Part shown: positions 45,127 to 58,399 of the stretch, in pieces
Layout of the letters: every line of letters starts with the position of its first letter
Numbering within the stretch: position 1 is the stretch's first letter
NCBI GenBank assembly: GCA_026119935.1
Contig: JALRMH010000004.1
Coordinates: forward strand, 1,302,001 to 1,366,000
Origin: Endothia cerciana
Taxonomy: Eukaryota > Ascomycota > Sordariomycetes > Diaporthales > Cryphonectriaceae
DNA length: 64,000 nt
Direction: 5' to 3'
Notes under the pieces: generated by a model
What the model saw: the letters and a program-made list of their open reading frames with translations, nothing else
What the model was told of the DNA's origin: nothing
Database searches by the model: none
Position numbers and translations under genes: made by a program

Positions 45127-47815
45127 GGCTCATATGCACAAGCAACGTGGGCGGGCCTCGGTATTTGCTTCTTTTGTCCTCGAGGCTAGGAGAGGTCTGA
45201 GCCCCGAGAGAGAGATAAAGTGCCAAGCAGGCAAGGGTTCTGTGTCTTGGGGACCCCAACTGGGGTTGTAGTGTAGTGCGGTGTTGGGAGGCTGTAGCCA
45301 AGACTTTTTTGGAGTTGTTGGCTGAGGCTTGACTGCCTGGGTACCTAGATGATACTCAGTCAATCGCAATTTGGGGTTCTTAATTCCAACGACGGATTTT
45401 CCCACCGGGGAGGAACATCTTCAGGGACACTAATTCTCACCTCGCTGCCGTCTATCTCGCTGGACCCTGGATCCCCTCAGGCCTGGGTGCAGACCGGCAT
45501 CAACTTCAACGGCTTCCGCAAGATATATCTGTATTGCACGATATCAAGGTCGAGACGGCCTTTCGAGATAATCAGCTGAGAACTGCCAACCGCACGAGGC
45601 CGGACCTCTGTCGTGACTGCCACCCCGGTACGTCCGATCGCGGCTTGCGCAGGCTCTCATATAACCACGAAATACTTTTCTTACTCAGACTGTCCGCTGC
45701 GAGATCCATGGATGGTGTGACGTAGGCGGCAGAGGATCGATGGGCCTTTCGCGTGGCTGGAGGCCTTGGTGGCGGATGGCGGCACGGTATACAGAGTGGG
45801 GGGCTCCTTGACCGACACTGTTGAACTCCTACTTATCTTAAAGGTATCTTATGTCCTCATTTGTATCCTCGGGACGGCTATCTACGACACGGGGAGACCC
45901 CTTGCTGACGGAGAGTTAAATCCTCCCTATGGGTGCTTATCGGTATGGAGGTTAGAGCCCGTCGAGACACACTATACTCGAGGGGCGTCGATGCTAGCTG
46001 AGTTAGTTGGCCCAGCTAGAGTACAAGGGCTCAAGACCGTTGTCGAGGCGCTGCCCGGCCCACTTACTTTCTTCCCCCCCCTGCCGAGTCCCACCACCCG
46101 GTGTACGATGTTCTTTTTTTGGGTTGTTCTTTTTCTTTTCTTTTTGGGTTTTCTTCTTCTTCGGTTTTTTTATTTTTATTTTTATTTTTTCCCCACCAGA
46201 CATATGGTAGAACTATGGTAATATCATTAGGGATCTCGAGTCCGTGCGGCTGGCTGCAGGGACTTGTTAAACAGGTGATCTACCCACGCCGATCTCAAGA
46301 CGACCCTCGTGGTACCAGCGCCCAAGTCTCGAGACGTCCCTTTAGCACTATCCTCCTGCCAGGAGTACAGCAGGCAACAAGGTGGGAAGCGTAAGGAGAA
46401 GTAGAATCATGTACCTTGCAGGCGATCGGAGGTCCTCTGCGTATACATATACTTTTGGATGGGGCCACCGCCTGCTGGAGCAAGGGGATGCGAGAGCGAA
46501 TCGACATCTCCACGCCCGGGGTCGACTAGCCCTGAAGTCACGAGACGGGCCTCTCAGGGCTCAGGGGGATTTAGGTTGGTGCCATCGTTTCGAGATGGAC
46601 GATTGACTTGCGTCGACGGTAAGCGTAGCGTCGTATCCGACCTAGAGAAACGCGGCGGATGTGGGCTGTCGCATGTGGTGGGCGGGACCATGTGGGATGA
46701 ACAGTGACTGCAGGGTACCTTTTGCTGCGCTGCCGTCACGTGCGAGTAAGCAGCCGCGTCGCATGCCTATAAGCGAACGTTGGCCTTCTTCTGCACGGTT
46801 GTATAGCCAGTGGGCCGTCTCCCGAGCGACCGGGGATTAAAGCGCGCGCTCCCCCGACCAAGATGAGCATGCATCCACACGGATCCTTCCGACCCATGTG
46901 ATTATCTTGACGAAATTTGCCACTTTTTCATTGGCCAGACTCCTATGTGCGCGGGACTATCTGCGCTCCTTGGTGCAAGCAGCCTGTCGATCTGGGCCGT
47001 CAGCAAGTCCTAGTAACTTTGGTAGCTATCAGATCTGCAAAATGAGAGTCAACTAGCGCGCAGCGGTGATCTACTTGCTGTACAAGAGCCACAACTAGCC
47101 CAGTGCGTCGAGATATGGGCCCTGGTGCCTTGAAGGACGCTGACAGGTGCCCACTGGCACTGATCCTATTGACGGTCCCGGCAACGAACGAGTCCCCCGG
47201 TGGGGTTGGACGGCCTCGAGACTCACTATGCTAACTAAGTAGGTCTCTAGTAGCCTTAGTTGCGTTTCGTTTGACTTTCACGAGTACCGGGTCTTCCTCT
47301 CAGATCTATCCAACTCTAATCGGAACGGGATTGAGCAAGCGCCGGGAGGCAGTTAATTTACCTGTGGCGCTGTGCGAACTCGCCGCGCAGATAAGACCAA
47401 AAAACTTAATGATTGTCTCGAGGGCCCCAGGTCCAGATCCCGGCGGAGTAGATATGGACCTGCGTTTCTCGAAACCTAGTTTATATGGATGCTGATGCTG
47501 ACCTGGGTCGGGAGATTCACAAATCGGGTTTCTGAAATCTAAGTCTGCAGGTTCCAGATTGCGTTTGTGGCCGGGCAGAGCCCCATTGTGCAAGTTTGAT
47601 CTTCGTCAAGGGCGGCGCAATGCAACGTTCGAGTCATGGATATCCAGAGGCCTTTCGATACGAAAGCCTAACCTATCATCTGCCGGGTTTGTCAGACGTT
47701 CCATGATACCGAGCCCTGAGTCCTTCGGGCTCTTCTGACCTGTCTGCCCGTAAGCAGCCAGAGCTGCACGGATTCTCTAGTGCGCGAAAATCCCCGATCT
47801 AGAACGCGCGCGAGG

Positions 47816-47826
47816 TCGTCCACCGA
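47816..47826. promoter_or_regulatory. candidate AflR-type site TCG(N5)CGA
   Basis: Reads TCGTCCACCGA, a perfect match to the palindromic AflR consensus half-sites, about 790 bp upstream of the PKS start. One match per about 4 kb is expected by chance, so this is weak evidence. I found no second copy in the gap. Confidence 0.3.
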
Positions 47827-48444
47827 AAAGCAATGCCGATTCCTTCCGCAGGATGTCAGAATAGTGGAAAGTGGGACCAGGTTAGGCAACACTAGGCACT
47901 CGAGATTGGCTTGTCACTCCCCTGTAGACGCAATATGGTTGGCCAGGCTCTGCGAAGTGTTCCGACAACTGCACACAGCCTTTCCACTAGCCCTTGGCAG
48001 TATTGGCTTAGAGGTTCGCGGTTAGGGAAGAAAGAAGACTAGACGTGGTTGCTTGTCCACGCAGGATAAACTTGTTCTTGCGAAGTCAGTCCGCGAGGTG
48101 GTTTGCATGCTCAAGCGAGCGCTGACTGCAGAGCGGCAGCCCCTCGGATCTCAGCCCTCGTATCGGAGCAAGTCCGACAGTCTACATACGGGCCCTACAA
48201 GAGCCCGAGTCCTCAGTATTCTTCACCGAGGCACGTGAAGAGACTCACCGATGGGCATTCCAGCCTCGGGATACAAACCACACATTGAAGCAGACCACGG
48301 TTTTCGGAGTGCACTCAGTGGCGCCTGGTGTGGGCGTGTTCGGATATTGACAAATGGTCCCGAGCCAGTCACAAATCCTGAGCAACGTTTCGTGAGCAAG
48401 TTTATCTAGAAGAGGCCCAGGCTCTCGATTTGAATGCCTCGCTC

Positions 48445-48500
48445 TCTATAAGAGGCGGACCAGCATACGATAGTATGATCTTGGGATAGGCCTACTATAA
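48445..48500 (+). promoter_or_regulatory. candidate PKS core promoter
   Basis: Two TATA-like elements, CTCTATAAGAGG near 48446 and TACTATAATAG at 48493-48503, lie about 160 and 115 nt before the PKS start codon. Confidence 0.35.
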
Positions 48501-48614
48501 TAGACGACCGCTTGGGGTAAACTTTTGAAGTCGAAGGCCAAGCTCTGGCTTCTCAGACGTCCGAACTTTGATCATTTTCATTCTTTGAATCCTGTTGCAC
48601 CCATATGCCCAACC

Positions 48615-51600
48615 ATGGCTGGCCAGTATGATCTGAAGCTGTTCCTGTTCGGGGACCAGACGCACGACATCAACTCAGGTCTCAGGGACTTGCTTCGTTA
48701 CAGAGACAACCCGGTTCTTGAGGAGTTCCTCGCCAGATCGTACGATGCAATCCGTACGGAGATATTCAGGCTCCCGATCGAGCTCAGGGAAGACCTCCCG
48801 CGGTTCACCTGTTCCGAGGACCTGGTCTACTGGAACCAGAATGACAAACGCTGCATAGCGCTTGACATGGCTGTCACTTGCATGTATCAGCTCGGCGCTT
48901 TCATCAGGTAGGGAACCATCGCTCTTTCAGACCTCTCAAGCCTCCAGGTTTTTTATTTTGTTTTGGGGTTTTTATTTTTTCTCTTTCTTCCCCATTAGCG
49001 CACAACAATGGTGACTGATGACAATTGTGTCAAACAGCCAAGCAGACACTACATCTTATGACGCCGAGGGCGGGCGCTGCGTTCGGATCGGGCTTTGCAC
49101 CGGAGCCTTGGCTGCTGCTGCTGTCAGCTGCAGCCAGAACACGCTCGACCTCCTCCCAATGGCTGTCGATGCCGTGACTGTGGCCTTTAGGACAGGCGTA
49201 CATGTCGCCGATGCTGCCAAGAGAATCTCACCCTCTAGGGGATCCAGTAATGGACAACATTGGTCGATCATCGTCCCGGGGTCGGCATCTTCGGAGGCGG
49301 TTCACAAGTTCTGTGAGCAGACCGTAAGTATTCACTCTTTTCTCGCATGCTTATCCCTGGGCTGGTTTACTAAGTTGTGTTCTTCCAGCCACTACCCTTG
49401 ACCAGCAAGCCCTATGTCAGCGCTTACGCGCCAAACGGGATCACCGTGAGCGGGCCTCCAGCGACACTCGCCCGGCTTGTCAGCAGTGACAGCTTTAAGG
49501 ACCTCCGGTTCAAGGAGATCCCGATATACGGCCCGTACCATGCGCCGCACCTATACTTCCCCTCGGATGTCAGCGACATCGTGGGAGGTGTGGGCTCTGA
49601 CAAAGCCACTAGCGCGTCGTCTGAGCAGAGTCCCCTCTTCTCCGGCTCTGGAAGCAAGATCGAAGTGGGCAGCTTCCAGGCCCGTCTGCAGGCGGCAGTC
49701 GGTCAAATCCTATTGGAGCCAATCCGGTGGAATGAGACCCTAAAGTCACTGCAGACATGGGTCGAGGGCCAGGGTCCGAGGTCATTCAGTATCGCGCCCA
49801 TCGGTACCTCTGCCGACCAACTGATCTACACTGCTCTGAAACAGACGCCACTGCGTTCTCTGGTGCCTTCCACGCCGGCCAGGGGGGGCCAGGCTCCACC
49901 TGCACCTAAGGATGCTCCCGCAGGCGGTCCAAAGAGGCCCAAGCTCGCCATCATCGGAATGTCAGGCCGGTTCCCAGGTGCCAAAAACAACGAGGCATTC
50001 TGGGATCTCCTCTACCAGGGCCTAGATGTTCACAAGCCCGTTCCAGCTCTCCATTGGGATGTCAAGACACACGTCGACCCAACCGGGACCAAGAAGAACA
50101 CGAGTGCCACGCCCTTCGGCTGCTGGCTTGATGACCCAGCCGTCTTCGACGCTCGCTTCTTCAGCATCTCGCCGCGTGAGGCCCCACAGATCGACCCGGC
50201 CCAGCGCTTGGCCTTGATGACAGCATACGAGGCTATCGAGCAGGCCGGAATTGTACCAGATGCTACGCCTTCTACCAGGCGTGACCGTGTCGGTGTCTTC
50301 TATGGCGTGACGAGCAACGACTGGATGGAGACGAACAGCGCCCAGAACATTGACACCTACTTCATCCCGGGTGGCAACCGGGCTTTCATTCCCGGACGTA
50401 TCAACTACTGCTTCAAGTTCAGCGGTCCAAGTTATGCGGTTGATACGGCCTGTTCCTCCAGTCTCGCGGGCATTCACCTGGCGTGCAATTCGCTATGGAA
50501 CGGGGACATTGATACAGCTATTGCTGGCGGAACCAATGTGCTCACAAACCCGGATTTCACGGCTGGCCTCGACAGGGGGCATTTTCTGTCCCGGACTGGC
50601 AACTGCAAGACATTCGACGACACGGCTGACGGCTATTGCAGAGGAGAGGGCATCGGAAGTGTGATCATCAAGCGCCTTGATGACGCCCTCGCGGATAATG
50701 ACCCTATTTTGGGACTGATCCTGGGTGCATACACCAACCACTCGGCAGAATCAGAGTCGATCACCCGACCGCATGCTGGTGCTCAGCGTGCGATCTTCAA
50801 CAAGATCCTGAACCAGGGTGCCATAGATCCTTATGCCGTCAGCTATGTTGAGATGCATGGAACGTGAGTGATCATTAATTACCTTTTTGCCATCCCCGGC
50901 TATTCGGCAAACTTTATTCAGTTCGGATCCGTCGCTAACCTTTCCACGCTACAGAGGTACCCAGGCCGGCGATGCTGGAGAAATGTCGAGTGTTCTCGAC
51001 ACCTTTGCACCACCGCTGGCTCAGGTCAAGAGGGGAAGAGAAAGCGGACAAGCTCTCTACCTTGGTTCAGCCAAGGCTAATATTGGCGTAGGTGACCCTT
51101 TTTAACTCCCCCCCCACCCGGGGCTAGCTCAGGTTTACTTTTTTTCTTCTTCCCTTTCCCTCTTCCGTCGGGAATCTCCCATCTCAACACTCGTTCGTCG
51201 CCTATTACTTCTAACGGCTTACCCCCCCCCCCCGGGCCTCCACTTGAATAACCTTCCCGTTCTCTTTCAAGTCCCAAGGCGCATTTGCTAATCTCAGACA
51301 TACAGCATGGAGAGGCTGCATCGGGCGTTTCCAGTCTCATCAAGGTGCTGTTGATGATGAAGAAGAACATGATCGTTCCGCACTGCGGCATCAAGACGAA
51401 GATCAACTCCAAGTTCCCTACCGACTTGCAAGAACGGAATGTTCGCATAGCTCTGGAGCCAACGCCCTGGAAGAGGAGCTCTGATCCTTCTCAGCCCAGG
51501 CGAGTCTTCGTCAACAATTTCAGTGCAGCTGGTGGCAATACAGCTTTGTTGATCGAGGATGCGCCCCTGATGGGCGACCCTGCCGATACGGACACCGACC

Positions 51601-54600
51601 CCCGAAGCCATCATGTCATCGCCGTGTCGGCTAAGAATGGTGTCTCTCTACAGGGCAACCTTAGGTCTATACTCGAGTACCTGAAGCAGAACCCGCAGGT
51701 GCCGCTGGGCCAGCTTTCCTATACCACGACGGCACGCCGTCAACACTACCAGCATCGTGTCATGCTCGCTGGCACAAGTGGTGAGGATGTCTCGGCCCAA
51801 ATCGAGGCTGCGATCAGGGACAACCTGGGGATGACCAGACCCAAGAGCTCCCCGAAGATCATCTTCACCTTCACCGGCCAGGGCGCCCAGTACCCGGGGA
51901 TGGGCAAAGAGCTCTTCGAGCATTTCTCCCTCTTCCGCACGGAAATGCGCCGCCTGGATCAGCTTGCGCAGAGCCTGGGCTTCCAATCTGTGCTTCCGAT
52001 TATCCAGGCCGAAGAGCAAGCAGACCTGGGTTCGTTTGCGCCTTCAGCTGTCCAGCTGGCAAGCGTCTGCATGCAGATTGCGATGAGCAAGCTGTGGGCG
52101 TCGTGGGCCATCACCCCTGCTGCCGTTGTTGGCCACAGCCTGGGCGAGTACGCAGCTCTCAATGTTGCGGGTGTACTTTCGGACGCGGACACCCTCTACC
52201 TGGTTGGAAAGAGGGCGGAGCTTCTCCAAGAGAAGTGCGCAAGAGACACCCACGCAATGCTTGTGGTCAAGGGCTCAGTCGAGGAGATTGCAGGCCACCT
52301 GAAGGGCAGGCAATACGAGATCGCCTGCATCAACTCGCCAGTTGAGACGGTGTTGGCTGGGCCAGGCGAGGACATAGATGTCCTGAAGGGGGTGCTCAGT
52401 GACTCGGGCATGAGATGCACTCTGCTCAAGGTCCCTTATGCGTTCCACTCCTCCCAGATGGACCCCATCCTGTCCGAGTTCAAGAACCTGGCGAGCGCTG
52501 CCACCTTCTCCAAGGCGACCATCCCCGTCATCCGCCCGCTGGATGGCAGTGTTGTTGCTGCAGGGGAGGTTGGCAGCATCGGCCCGGAGTATCTTGCAAG
52601 CCATTGTCGGGACCCTGTCAACATGTTCAAGGCACTTCTTGTCGCACAAAGCGAGAGCCTTATTACTGGCCAGAGCATGGTTATCGAGATTGGCCCGCAT
52701 CCGGCCATCTCAGGAATGGTAAGAGCCGTTCTTGGGCCACAGGTGGTTTCGTTGGCCTCGGCACAGCGGGCCAGATCGGTCTGGCAGGTCCTTGGCCAGG
52801 CGTTGAAGACAATCTACAGCGCAGGCGGCGACATCCGCTGGCAGGAATACCAGCGCGACTTCAGGGCCTCTCACAAGGTCCTCCAGCTGCCTGCTTACGC
52901 CTGGGATCTCAAGGAGTACTGGATGCAATACGTTAACGATTGGTCACTGCGCAAGGGTGATCCTCCCCTGCAGATCACCTCCAATACTCCCAAGTTGGAG
53001 AGCACCACTATTCACCGGGTCGTCGAGGAGACCGGCGATTCTCTGAAGCACCACATCGTTGTGGAGGCGGATATCGCGCGGAAGGATCTCAGCCCGCTTG
53101 TCCAAGGACACGAGGTCGACGGCATCCCGCTGTGTACGCCGTCAGTCTACGCTGACATGGCCTTGACTCTTGGCACCTACCTTGTTCAGCGTTACCGACC
53201 GGACCAGAGCGCGAATCTTGTGGATGTATCTGACATGACAATCTCCAAGGCCCTTATACTGAGGGCCGGGGCAACCCAGCAATTCATTCAGGCACATGCC
53301 GAGGTTGACTGGTCGTCTCAATCCGCGAAGATCATATTCATGTCGTTCGACGTAAGTTCCTCCTCTCCTCTTCACGAACTCGACACGACACCTCAGAGAG
53401 CACGGACTGACACCAATGCAGAACAAGCAGAAACTCCAAGAGCATGCGCGCTGTGTCGTCCTCTTTAAGGACCCGAGCATCCAGCAAAAGCTTCAACAAG
53501 AAGCAAGTAGCGTGAAGAGAAAGATGCAGGCCCTCCGCGAAGGCATCGCCAAGGAGACTACGGCTCGCTTCAACAGGCCTATGGTGTACCGCGCTATCCG
53601 GCCGCTGGCGCGGTTCCACGACGATTACCGGGCCATCGACGAGGTTGTCCTGAACAGCAAGACGCTGGAGGCAGCCAGCCAGCTCAGCTTTGGTACCGTG
53701 AAGCGGGCAGGCAGCTATCACACACACCCGGCGCTCATTGACTCCTTGACACAGTCCTGCGGTTTCACTATGAACTGCAACGATGCCACCGACCTGGATG
53801 TGGAGGTGTTCATGAACCATGGATGGGGCTCGCTCCAGATCTTCGAGCCGATAGACTTCGACAAGGAGTACACTTCGTATACACAGATGATCGAGGGACC
53901 GGATAAGCTGTGGCGTGGTGATGTGTTCATCTTTAATGGCGACAAGGTTGTCGCCTTTTTAGGACAAGTCGCGGTTCGTATCTCCTCCTTTTTCTTTCTA
54001 ACGTTACTTGTGCTAAACTACCCCTACAGATCCAAGGCGTGCCCCGTAGGGTCCTGAAGGTTATCTTGTCCATCGAGAGCGGAGCCAAGTCGCAGAAGCA
54101 GCCTGTTGCGCGGACGAACCAGCCTTCCGTCCCAGAGGTTGCTCGTTCCGGCGCGCCTCAGGTTGCCGCTCAAGCCGCTACTGGGGGATCCAATTCCTCC
54201 AAGCTTTCCAAGGCGTTGTCAATCATTGCTGAGGAGAGCGGTCTCGCTGTAGCCGACTTGACTGACGGTACCTCTTTCGGTGATGTCGGTATCGATTCCC
54301 TTCTTGGCCTGACAATTTCAGCTCGCTTCAAGGAAGAACTGGACACCGAACTCGACTTCAACGCACTCTTCTTTGACTACCCCACGGTCGGTGACCTGAG
54401 GGCTTTCTTGGGTGGGGACGCCGACGCGAGCATGACAGAAATAGCACCCCGTACCTCGACGTCCAGCAGCGCCTCCAGCGGATCGACCAGTCCAAGAATC
54501 GGCTTTGCTAATACCGGTACCACCACACCTGCTACGGACGACAGCTTTGCCTCTTCAAAGGTAGACTTCCAGAAGGCTCTCGAAATCATCTCGGAAGAGA

Positions 54601-56192
54601 GCGGAGTCGCTGTGGAGGAGCTGACTGCCGACACCAACTTCGCCGACACTGGCGTGGACTCACTGTTGTCCCTCGTCATTGTGAGCCGGCTCCGGGACGA
54701 GCTCGAGCTGGACATCCAGCACGAGTCTCTCTTCCTTGACTGCCCGACTGTGGCTGACCTGAGAAATCTGTTGCTGGGAGGGACGGAAGACAACAGCACA
54801 CCGCCCCAAACTGCCCCAGTCCCTGAGGCGGTGCCAGCCCCTACCAAAACCCAGAGCAATGGCGCACCGCAGCTTACCGAGGCCGAAACAATTTCATTGG
54901 AAGCCCGCAAGAAGGCCGTTGATGGCTACGTGCAAAAGTACATTGCCGGGTTCAGTTGCCCTCCCTCTTCGCCAACCGCATCGATGCCAAACGAGAACGA
55001 GAAGGTGGTCCTCGTCACGGGAGCCTCTGGCAGCCTGGGCGGCCATCTTGTCTACCATATCGCGCAGCTCCCCGACGTCAAGACGGTCGTCTGTCTCAAC
55101 CGCGAGAACAAGACAGAGCCGTACCTACGCCAGCAGAAGGCGATGCGGGAGAAGGGGATCCGCTTCCCCGAGGCGCTCCAGCCCAAGCTGCTCGTCCTGC
55201 AGACCGACAGCTCGAGGCCGATGTTTGGGCTGTCCCCGAGCGAATACGAGGGACTGGTGGGATCTGTCACCCACCTCATCCACAACGCGTGGCCCATGAG
55301 CGCCAAGCGCGCCCTGCCCGGCTTCGAGCCGCAGTTCCAGGTGATGCGCAACCTGATCGACCTCGCGGCCGCCGCTACGGGTCGCCGTCCGGAGGGCTTC
55401 AAGTTCGGCTTCCAGATGGTCTCGTCCATCGGCGTCGTGGGCCATTATGGGCTGGGCAACGGCCAGGCGACGACCATGGTGCCCGAGGACCGGGTCGGGA
55501 TCGAGTGCGTGCTCCCCAACGGCTACGGCGACGCCAAGTGGGGGTGCGAGAGGATGCTTGACGAGACGCTGCACAAGCATCCGGAGCGGTTCCGCACCAT
55601 GGCCGTCCGCCTGGGCCAGATCGCAGGGTCGAAGACGAGCGGCTACTGGAACCCCATGGAGCACTTCGGGTTCCTCATCAAGTCCTCGCAGACGCTCAAT
55701 GCCCTTCCTGACGTGGACGGCAAGGTGTTCTGGACGCCCGTGAACGACATCGCCGGGACCTTGTCGGACATTGTTCTGTCAGATCGCACCCCCTATCCCA
55801 TCTACCATATCGAGAACCCGGTTGGGCAGTCGTGGCGGGAGATGAATGCCATCCTGGCTGATGCGCTCGCCATTCCCAACCTGATCCCCTTCGAGGAATG
55901 GGTCCAGCGTGTGCGGACCGCGCCGCAGAAGAACAATCCTGCTTCTACCCTTCTGGGGTTCTTGGATAGCAATTACCTGCGCATGTCCTGCGGAGGGCTC
56001 GTTCTGGATGTCAAGAAGGCTCTGGAGCACTCGAAGACCCTCTCGGCGGTCGGTCCTGTAAGTGAGGACGTGGTGAGGAAGTACATCCATATCTGGAGGG
56101 AGATTGGCTTCTTGAACCATCCGCTCTCTAGTGGAACAGGTCCCGTCTGCCGTTGCTCATTCTGCAACAAGCCAGCAGTAGCAGCTTCCTAG
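48615..56192 (+). CDS. non-reducing polyketide synthase, SAT-KS-AT-PT-ACP-ACP-R
   Basis: Seven exons (48615-48907, 49038-49323, 49389-50863, 50955-51087, 51306-53351, 53422-53973, 54030-56192) give 2315 residues with every phase consistent. Domains and active residues: SAT (about 5-350) with GLCTG Cys118 and YHAPH His244; KS (about 375-800) with DTACSSS Cys548 and an HGTGT loop split by intron 3; malonyl-AT (about 915-1230) with GHSLGEY Ser1007; product template (about 1305-1605) with QGHEV His1331 and HPALIDS Asp1518; two ACPs with VGIDSL Ser1685 and TGVDSL Ser1806; C-terminal thioester reductase (about 1920-2300) with the nucleotide loop TGASGSLGG and Tyr2094/Lys2098 (YGDAK). There is no C-methyltransferase domain and no thioesterase. 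It should build an unmethylated aromatic polyketide and release it by NADPH reduction as an aldehyde, as the fusarubin synthases do. Confidence 0.95.
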
Positions 56193-56817
56193 ACCGAAGG
56201 CACCCTGGCAACTCATTCGCTCGTGATGGGCATGTACTATATTTCGAGGCAGAAACACAAGCACAGTTCTGTACAGTTTTATTCTTTATAGACTTCAGGT
56301 AGCACAATTGTCATTTCATATTGAGAATACCTTACAGATGCCTCGTGTTTCTTTCTAGGTAACTCTGTAGACAATGGCCGGGTGGGTTTACCCACCACAT
56401 AGCCTTAATGATCATCACCTACTGGACCTTTGTAGGTATAGATCATCATGACATATACGAGCGCTAAAAGGATGGCCATCCCCAGCGCTGACCAGGAATG
56501 ATGGTGGCTATATAATTAGCCTCGTAGAGGGCAGTCTCTCACATGACTACTAACGGGCACGTCTTTCCTTTGCATTACTTCCTTGCCAAGAACCCTTAGC
56601 TGTTCAAGTAACTGGTCCAATTGAGAGCAGACAGAGTAGAAATGGTGAAATGTTGTTGTTATAAACAGCTACTACGGTTCGAGGACGCGCTGCGCAGCCG
56701 TTTTTCTTTTAAAAGATGCGCGGAAAGTCCTTACGATAAAGCCGACAGAAGACAGAATTTGAGGCATAGAACGCCGGAGAGACTGTATAATTCGGATTAT
56801 TCTCTACTGGTATATAT
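56193..56817. other. PKS 3' flank
   Basis: AT-richer than the genes, with a probable polyadenylation region (TTTTATTCTTTATAG) around 56277-56292. No coding block. Confidence 0.5.
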
Positions 56818-58120
56818 TCACTTACGGCCTTCCAGGCGGTCATAGAACCCTCCAGCGACCGCCTCGGACGCAACAACCAGCTTGAACGGCGTATGGCTCT
56901 TGAACTCCACGAAGTTCCGGGGGAGTGCTGGCTGTAGAGTTCACAAGGGAGCGCAGTCCCCCGATGATGCTGGTCACGTCCGACCCCACCTCGGCCTGTG
57001 TGATGTCGTCTGGGCCGGCGTACCAGGAGTAGAAGAGCCCTGGGACTTTAGTCTCCGTTATGTGGTGGGGAGCAGGCTCCTCAGGGATGTGGAAGGTGTC
57101 TTCCGACGAGGTCGCGTTTGCGAATTAGTATCCCGACGGCAGCCCGGTGTTGTTGATCAGCATGGTGAAGTAGTTCGTGTAGTTCCATTGCGAGAAATGG
57201 CCTTCTTCAGTGGCATCGAGGTCGAAGGGGCTCACTGGAAGGTGATCAGCAAGAGTGGTTCTCCGTGTCTTTTTTTCTTTTCTTTGATGTGGATCCCCCC
57301 CCCCCCTTTTTTTGGGGGGGGGTTTTAATTTCCAAATTTTTTTTTTTTTTGAGAACAGGCAATGAACGCGATCGACTGCATTTTCGAGGAACATATTCAA
57401 TCCGGGGAGTCAAGTAAAGAGTGCGTCGGGGGTATCTTACAATAATCCAGGAGTGGCGGATGCTGGTAAGAATTTCCGACGCTTTGATGAGATTCTGGCC
57501 GGATGGCGTCTCGACGACCAGGCTCACTCCACCGGCCCCGTTCGACGGGTGCTGGGCAGAGACCACCGTGGAGGAGAGCAGAACGTCTGCGCCCAGCTCT
57601 ACCAATGCCCGGGTGTATACCTCGCTGTTGTCGCCACTGGCGGGCACTATCACGTTCCCGCTCAGGTACGCCGCGTCAATGAACTTCATCACATTCACCG
57701 TCAGTTGCAGCAAGAAGTTGGAGACGCCCCCCGCGGCGAAGTATATAGTGTACCTGAGGCCCTGGAGGCCATATTTGGTGACAAAGCCTCCGAAAGGCAG
57801 CAGCAGGTCGTCCGGAATGGGAGAAGGGAGGCTCCACGTGTAATCCAGGTATGGATATTGGTCCAGTTTCTCAGAATATGGCGTATAGTTAGTGCTGGGG
57901 CTCACGGTTAGCTGCTGCCCTGTTTTAAAATCCACGTAGATCCTGGTCAGCGAGGCCGACTTGAAAGCTGTGGTGGAAATGTTGAGCGGATAATGACAGG
58001 TCGGTAGTGGAACATCTTCCCATCGAAAGTGCACGCAGTAGAGCCTTGTCTGCCAACCACTCTCATCTGTGGCCCGAAACATCATGATCATGATGGAGTC
58101 TTCGATTACACTTGCCCTTT
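56818..58120 (-). pseudogene. FAD-dependent oxidase relic (beta-cyclopiazonate-dehydrogenase-like), main body
   Basis: The minus strand encodes the middle and C-terminal part of a fungal FAD/amine-oxidase-type flavoprotein. In order: TCHYPLNISTTAFKSA, DFKTGQQLTVSPS, LDQYPYLDYTWSLPSPIPDDLLLPFGGFVTKYGL, NSEVYTRALVELGADVLLSSTVV, VVETPSGQNLIKASEILTSI, then a GT-AG intron of 206 nt (57235-57440, filled with C, G and A runs) and SPFDLDATEEGHFSQWNYTNYF. A TAA stop at 57125-57127 interrupts GLPSGY/FANATS. Further matches continue (FHIPEEPAPHHITETKVPGLFYSWY, NFVEFKSHTPFKLVV, AVAGGFYDRLEGRK) until a stop at 56818-56820, well short of the usual C-terminus. The FAD-binding N-terminus is absent here and is found at 58400-58585 in the opposite orientation. 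Confidence 0.78.
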
Positions 58121-58399
58121 GTCAGAACGTACTCTGTGCCTTGGCACTCGGGACAGTTGACCACTTCGATCCTGAAAGCTACGCCAGCACCGATGTCATC
58201 ACTCGCGACGTCGCAGTGACTGTCGAATAAACGAGTGTAAGAAGCTTGATTCACTTCAACTACAGAGCTCCTCAAGGGAGCAGGAGGGCTATTTATGTTT
58301 CACTATTCCCAGATCCTCTGGATCAGGGGTTTTTCCTTATACGCCTTCTGAGACCAGACGAAACCATTGTAGTCGGATTCTGGTCCTGGCCACTGAGGC

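Larger units (their letters stand above)
45127..48614. other. 3.5 kb upstream region between regulator and PKS
   Basis: No gene was recognised on either strand; the longest frames are short and lack motifs. It contains a T-rich microsatellite-like stretch (about 46108-46197), one AflR-type word at 47816-47826 and TATA-like sequences close to the PKS start. Confidence 0.5.
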
